Assembly: GCA_023426575.1 (NCBI GenBank)
Contig: JAFAAL010000012.1
Coordinates: forward strand, 82,875-146,874
Direction of reading: 5' to 3'
Source: Bacillota bacterium
Lineage (GTDB): Bacteria; Bacillota; Clostridia; Saccharofermentanales; DTU023
Length of the DNA stretch: 64,000 nucleotides
The position numbers were made by a program, and so were the translations under genes. This document shows, piece after piece, positions 62,275-64,000 of this stretch (the stretch's first letter is position 1; the number at the start of each line of letters is the position of its first letter). The notes beneath the pieces are model-generated. The model made no database searches. It saw only the letters and a list, made by a program, of their open reading frames with translations, and was not told the DNA's origin.

Positions 62275-64000
62275 CTGTTTCTTCTCCTTTCGTCTGGAAG
62301 TTTTGGACAGGATATTGATGGGCGGTCTCAACCCTCACTCCTTGCCGACTCATCTTCCCAGGACTGGTGTTATAGCCCTTAACGAGCTTGTCGTAACCTT
62401 CTTGGACCTGAGCACTTTTGCTGGCCAAGGTTTCCTCATGAGCCCTCTTGGCATCGAGGTCTTGGCTTGGCTCCAGCTGGAAGTTTTGCTGGGCCGAAGA
62501 GACTAGGGGTTCTTCTTCTAAATTTTCCCGCTGTTCTTTTGAGACCTCGCCTTGAGGCGCCTTGTCGGGACTTAGCAAAGGGGCTCTTTCGGGCGTTGGC
62601 TTTTCTTCTTCTGCCAGAAGCCTTAGGCTTTGGCGCTTTTCAAAGAAGCTTCGGTTTTCAAGATAGTCTGGGTGTTCCCAGTAGGGCAGTTTTTTAAGTT
62701 TCATCGCATTCATTCCGTGGTACATGGCAATACACTCGAGGGGCGATTGAGTGATGAGATCATTTAAAAGAAGGAGTTTCCTTCGGCCCTCACCGGCGCT
62801 TTGCCCCTCAGAGCTTCTCACGGCAAAATCGCTCATGGACTCTTGGCTGCTCATGGTCTTTTGAAGGATCGTCGTCTCCCCGCTCATCTCCGAAATGAAG
62901 TTTCCAGAGCCCGGCCCTCGAACGCCAAGAGACAAGAGCAGAGAGCAGTTTTCGATCATGGTCTCAACGCCCGCCTGCCCGTAGCTTTGTACGAGCTGAG
63001 GGAAGGACTGAATGATGACGACAATTTCGATCCCCCGGCTTCGGGCGGTGGAGAGCTTGGTGTTAAAATCCTCAACACCCAAGTTGGCAAACTCGTCCAG
63101 AACGACCATGGTGGTATGGCTGAGCTTCTTGCTCTCTCTTCGGTCCGCAATTTGAAGGAGGGCCTTAAAGAGTCTGTTGATGAACAGAGAGGACAAGAAG
63201 TGATTGGACCTATCCGCGTCGTCGATGATGACATAAAGGCAGGTCTTCTTCTTATCAAAGTCTTCCAGCTTGATCTCGTCTTTAGACAAGAGGTGGCGGA
63301 TGGCCTCCGACTGATAGTCCTTGAGGGCTGCTAAGAGCCCCGTGAGGGTATTGGTCTGGATAGACTCTCCAGCCGTCTTAAAAGAGTTGAGAGGGCCTAA
63401 AATTTCTTTCTTCCGCTCCTCCGAACAGACGGCCCCGTCGAGCTTGGCTACGAGGTTTTTCGGGACGGTCGAGGTCAAAAAGCGCATGAGGAAGTTCAGG
63501 TTTCGGTCTTCGTCCTTGATCCGCGTGTCGTTTAAGATGAAGTACAAAAGCGCCGTTAAAAGCTGGGCCGCGTTCGATCTAAAGAAGATTTGCGAGTTCT
63601 TATCAAAGACAATCATGGACTCCACCAAAGAACTCACTTCGTCAGCCCGGCGTTTCGGGTCCTCGCTGAAGGAGGCTAGGGGGTTCCAGCGGTTAGACTC
63701 TACGGGGTCTTTCGTGTTAAAGACAAGGTTTTGGTAGCCATTGGCTTCCATGTACTGGGCAAAGAGCTCATACATGTCACCCTTCGTATCCGTGACGACT
63801 AGGTTTTTCCCAGAGCGCACGGCTTGGAAGAAGGAATTGGCTACAAAGGCTGTGGACTTCGACGATCCCGGAGGACCGATGATAAATGCATTCGAGTTTT
63901 TAAAAGGTACGTCTTCTTTTAAGGCGACCAGTTCTCCCGTGCCGATCGTTTGGCCCATGACCTTTAAATCTTTTTCCCCGAGCGCAAAGCTCTCTAAGAG
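62267..64000 (-). CDS. Type IV secretion coupling ATPase (VirD4/TcpA/TraG family), 5' end beyond window
   Basis: Inner-membrane ATPase that brings the relaxase-DNA complex to the mating channel. Walker A IGPPGSSKSTAF (near 63870), VVTDTKGDMYELFAQYMEANG after it, Walker B MVVLDEFANLG (near 63090) and IVVIIQSFPQLVQSYG. The frame is open through the last base of the window (14 codons upstream of the ATG at 63958), so the N-terminus with its TM segments is missing. A Glu/Pro/Gln-rich C-terminal tail (~100 residues) is longer than usual. Heads the transfer genes seen here. Confidence 0.9.
   Translation of the reverse strand, partial: LLESFALGEKDLKVMGQTIGTGELVALKEDVPFKNSNAFIIGPPGSSKSTAFVANSFFQAVRSGKNLVVTDTKGDMYELFAQYMEANGYQNLVFNTKDPVESNRWNPLASFSEDPKRRADEVSSLVESMIVFDKNSQIFFRSNAAQLLTALLYFILNDTRIKDEDRNLNFLMRFLTSTVPKNLVAKLDGAVCSEERKKEILGPLNSFKTAGESIQTNTLTGLLAALKDYQSEAIRHLLSKDEIKLEDFDKKKTCLYVIIDDADRSNHFLSSLFINRLFKALLQIADRRESKKLSHTTMVVLDEFANLGVEDFNTKLSTARSRGIEIVVIIQSFPQLVQSYGQAGVETMIENCSLLLSLGVRGPGSGNFISEMSGETTILQKTMSSQESMSDFAVRSSEGQSAGEGRRKLLLLNDLITQSPLECIAMYHGMNAMKLKKLPYWEHPDYLENRSFFEKRQSLRLLAEEEKPTPERAPLLSPDKAPQGEVSKEQRENLEEEPLVSSAQQNFQLEPSQDLDAKRAHEETLASKSAQVQEGYDKLVKGYNTSPGKMSRQGVRVETAHQYPVQNFQTKGEETDV

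Larger units (their letters stand above)
53337..64000. mobile_element. Integrative conjugative element, one end and part of its transfer region
   Basis: The tRNA-Lys 3' fragment marks the left junction. To the right come a RepL-like protein, thermonuclease-family proteins, an LPXTG protein, lipoprotein, membrane proteins and a VirD4/TcpA coupling ATPase, a set typical of conjugative elements of Gram-positive bacteria. Integrase, excisionase, relaxase and VirB4 are not in the window. Genes here are spaced and transcribed independently of the chromosomal operons. The right end is outside the window, so size and family are unknown. Confidence 0.8.

Noticed and set aside
1..64000. CRISPR array, prophage, insertion sequence or rRNA operon
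   Set aside because: No regularly spaced direct repeats with unique spacers, no phage structural genes, no transposase and no rRNA sequence were seen.

Overview
The window reads as a chromosomal contig of a low-to-mid GC Gram-positive anaerobe of the Clostridia (Bacillota). The evidence is the gene families: RNase Y, the Asp23/AmaP/DUF2273 envelope trio, a two-subunit iron-sulfur L-serine dehydratase, a PPi-type phosphofructokinase, ArgR next to RecN, the 7TM-HD phosphodiesterase with PhoH/YbeY/Era/RecO, and a clostridial-type GyrA/GyrB-like topoisomerase pair. Nearly all chromosomal genes lie on the minus strand in tightly packed operons with 1-, 4- or 8-base overlaps. TTG and GTG starts are common. 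I cannot name genus or species from sequence alone.

Layout, chromosome (1-53.3 kb). 0-4 kb: folD (partial), ftsK, an ADP-ribose-type Nudix hydrolase and RNase H. 4-8.8 kb: divergently transcribed tRNA-Trp and tRNA-Pro with strong promoters, pnp, rpsO, murD and tRNA-Leu. 8.8-11.4 kb: a nuclease-XPD-type helicase fusion on the plus strand. 11.4-21.5 kb: one long minus-strand operon, read in the order solute-binding lipoprotein, lspA, RluA-type pseudouridine synthase, phoH, 7TM-HD phosphodiesterase, ybeY, era, recO, sdaAB, sdaAA. 21.5-24.2 kb: RNase Y and a second RluA-type synthase. 24.2-28.6 kb: histidine degradation (hutH, ftcD, hutI, cyclodeaminase; hutU absent), directly below recN. 28.6-38.4 kb: efp, asp23, amaP, DUF2273, nusB, xseA, xseB, ispA, dxs, nadK, argR, recN, read in that order. 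38.4-47 kb: YqeG-type HAD phosphatase, aspartokinase, a deacetylase-like membrane protein that appears catalytically dead, a topoisomerase pair, tRNA-Arg and tRNA-Gly. 47-53.2 kb: a membrane protein, a GH3 hexosaminidase, then an operon of L,D-transpeptidase, PPi-phosphofructokinase, GNAT acetyltransferase and a PP2C-like/SH3 membrane protein.

Mobile element (53.34 kb to the window end). The 3' half of a tRNA-Lys(TTT) gene, from the anticodon stem to CCA, sits at 53337-53384 without a 5' half. This is what one end of an element integrated in a tRNA gene looks like. It is followed by an array of TTGGACC-type repeats and then by genes of an integrative conjugative element: a small membrane protein, a RepL-like winged-helix protein, a thermonuclease-family protein, a 37-residue membrane peptide, a two-TM membrane protein, a 719-codon lipoprotein, an LPXTG surface protein, a protein with a VirB2-like two-helix C-terminus, a degenerate thermonuclease-like protein, and the VirD4/TcpA coupling ATPase running off the end. 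Relaxase, VirB4 and integrase are not in the window and are expected to the right.

Points of most interest are the element boundary and its repeat array; a palindromic operator placed exactly between the -35 and -10 of an element promoter; a pair of thermonuclease-fold proteins, one intact and one with its catalytic acids lost; two chromosomal pseudoenzyme candidates (PP2C-like and polysaccharide-deacetylase-like); a hairpin that would shorten the SD-to-start distance of aspartokinase; and three genes with a -10 box 6-7 bases before ATG and no SD.
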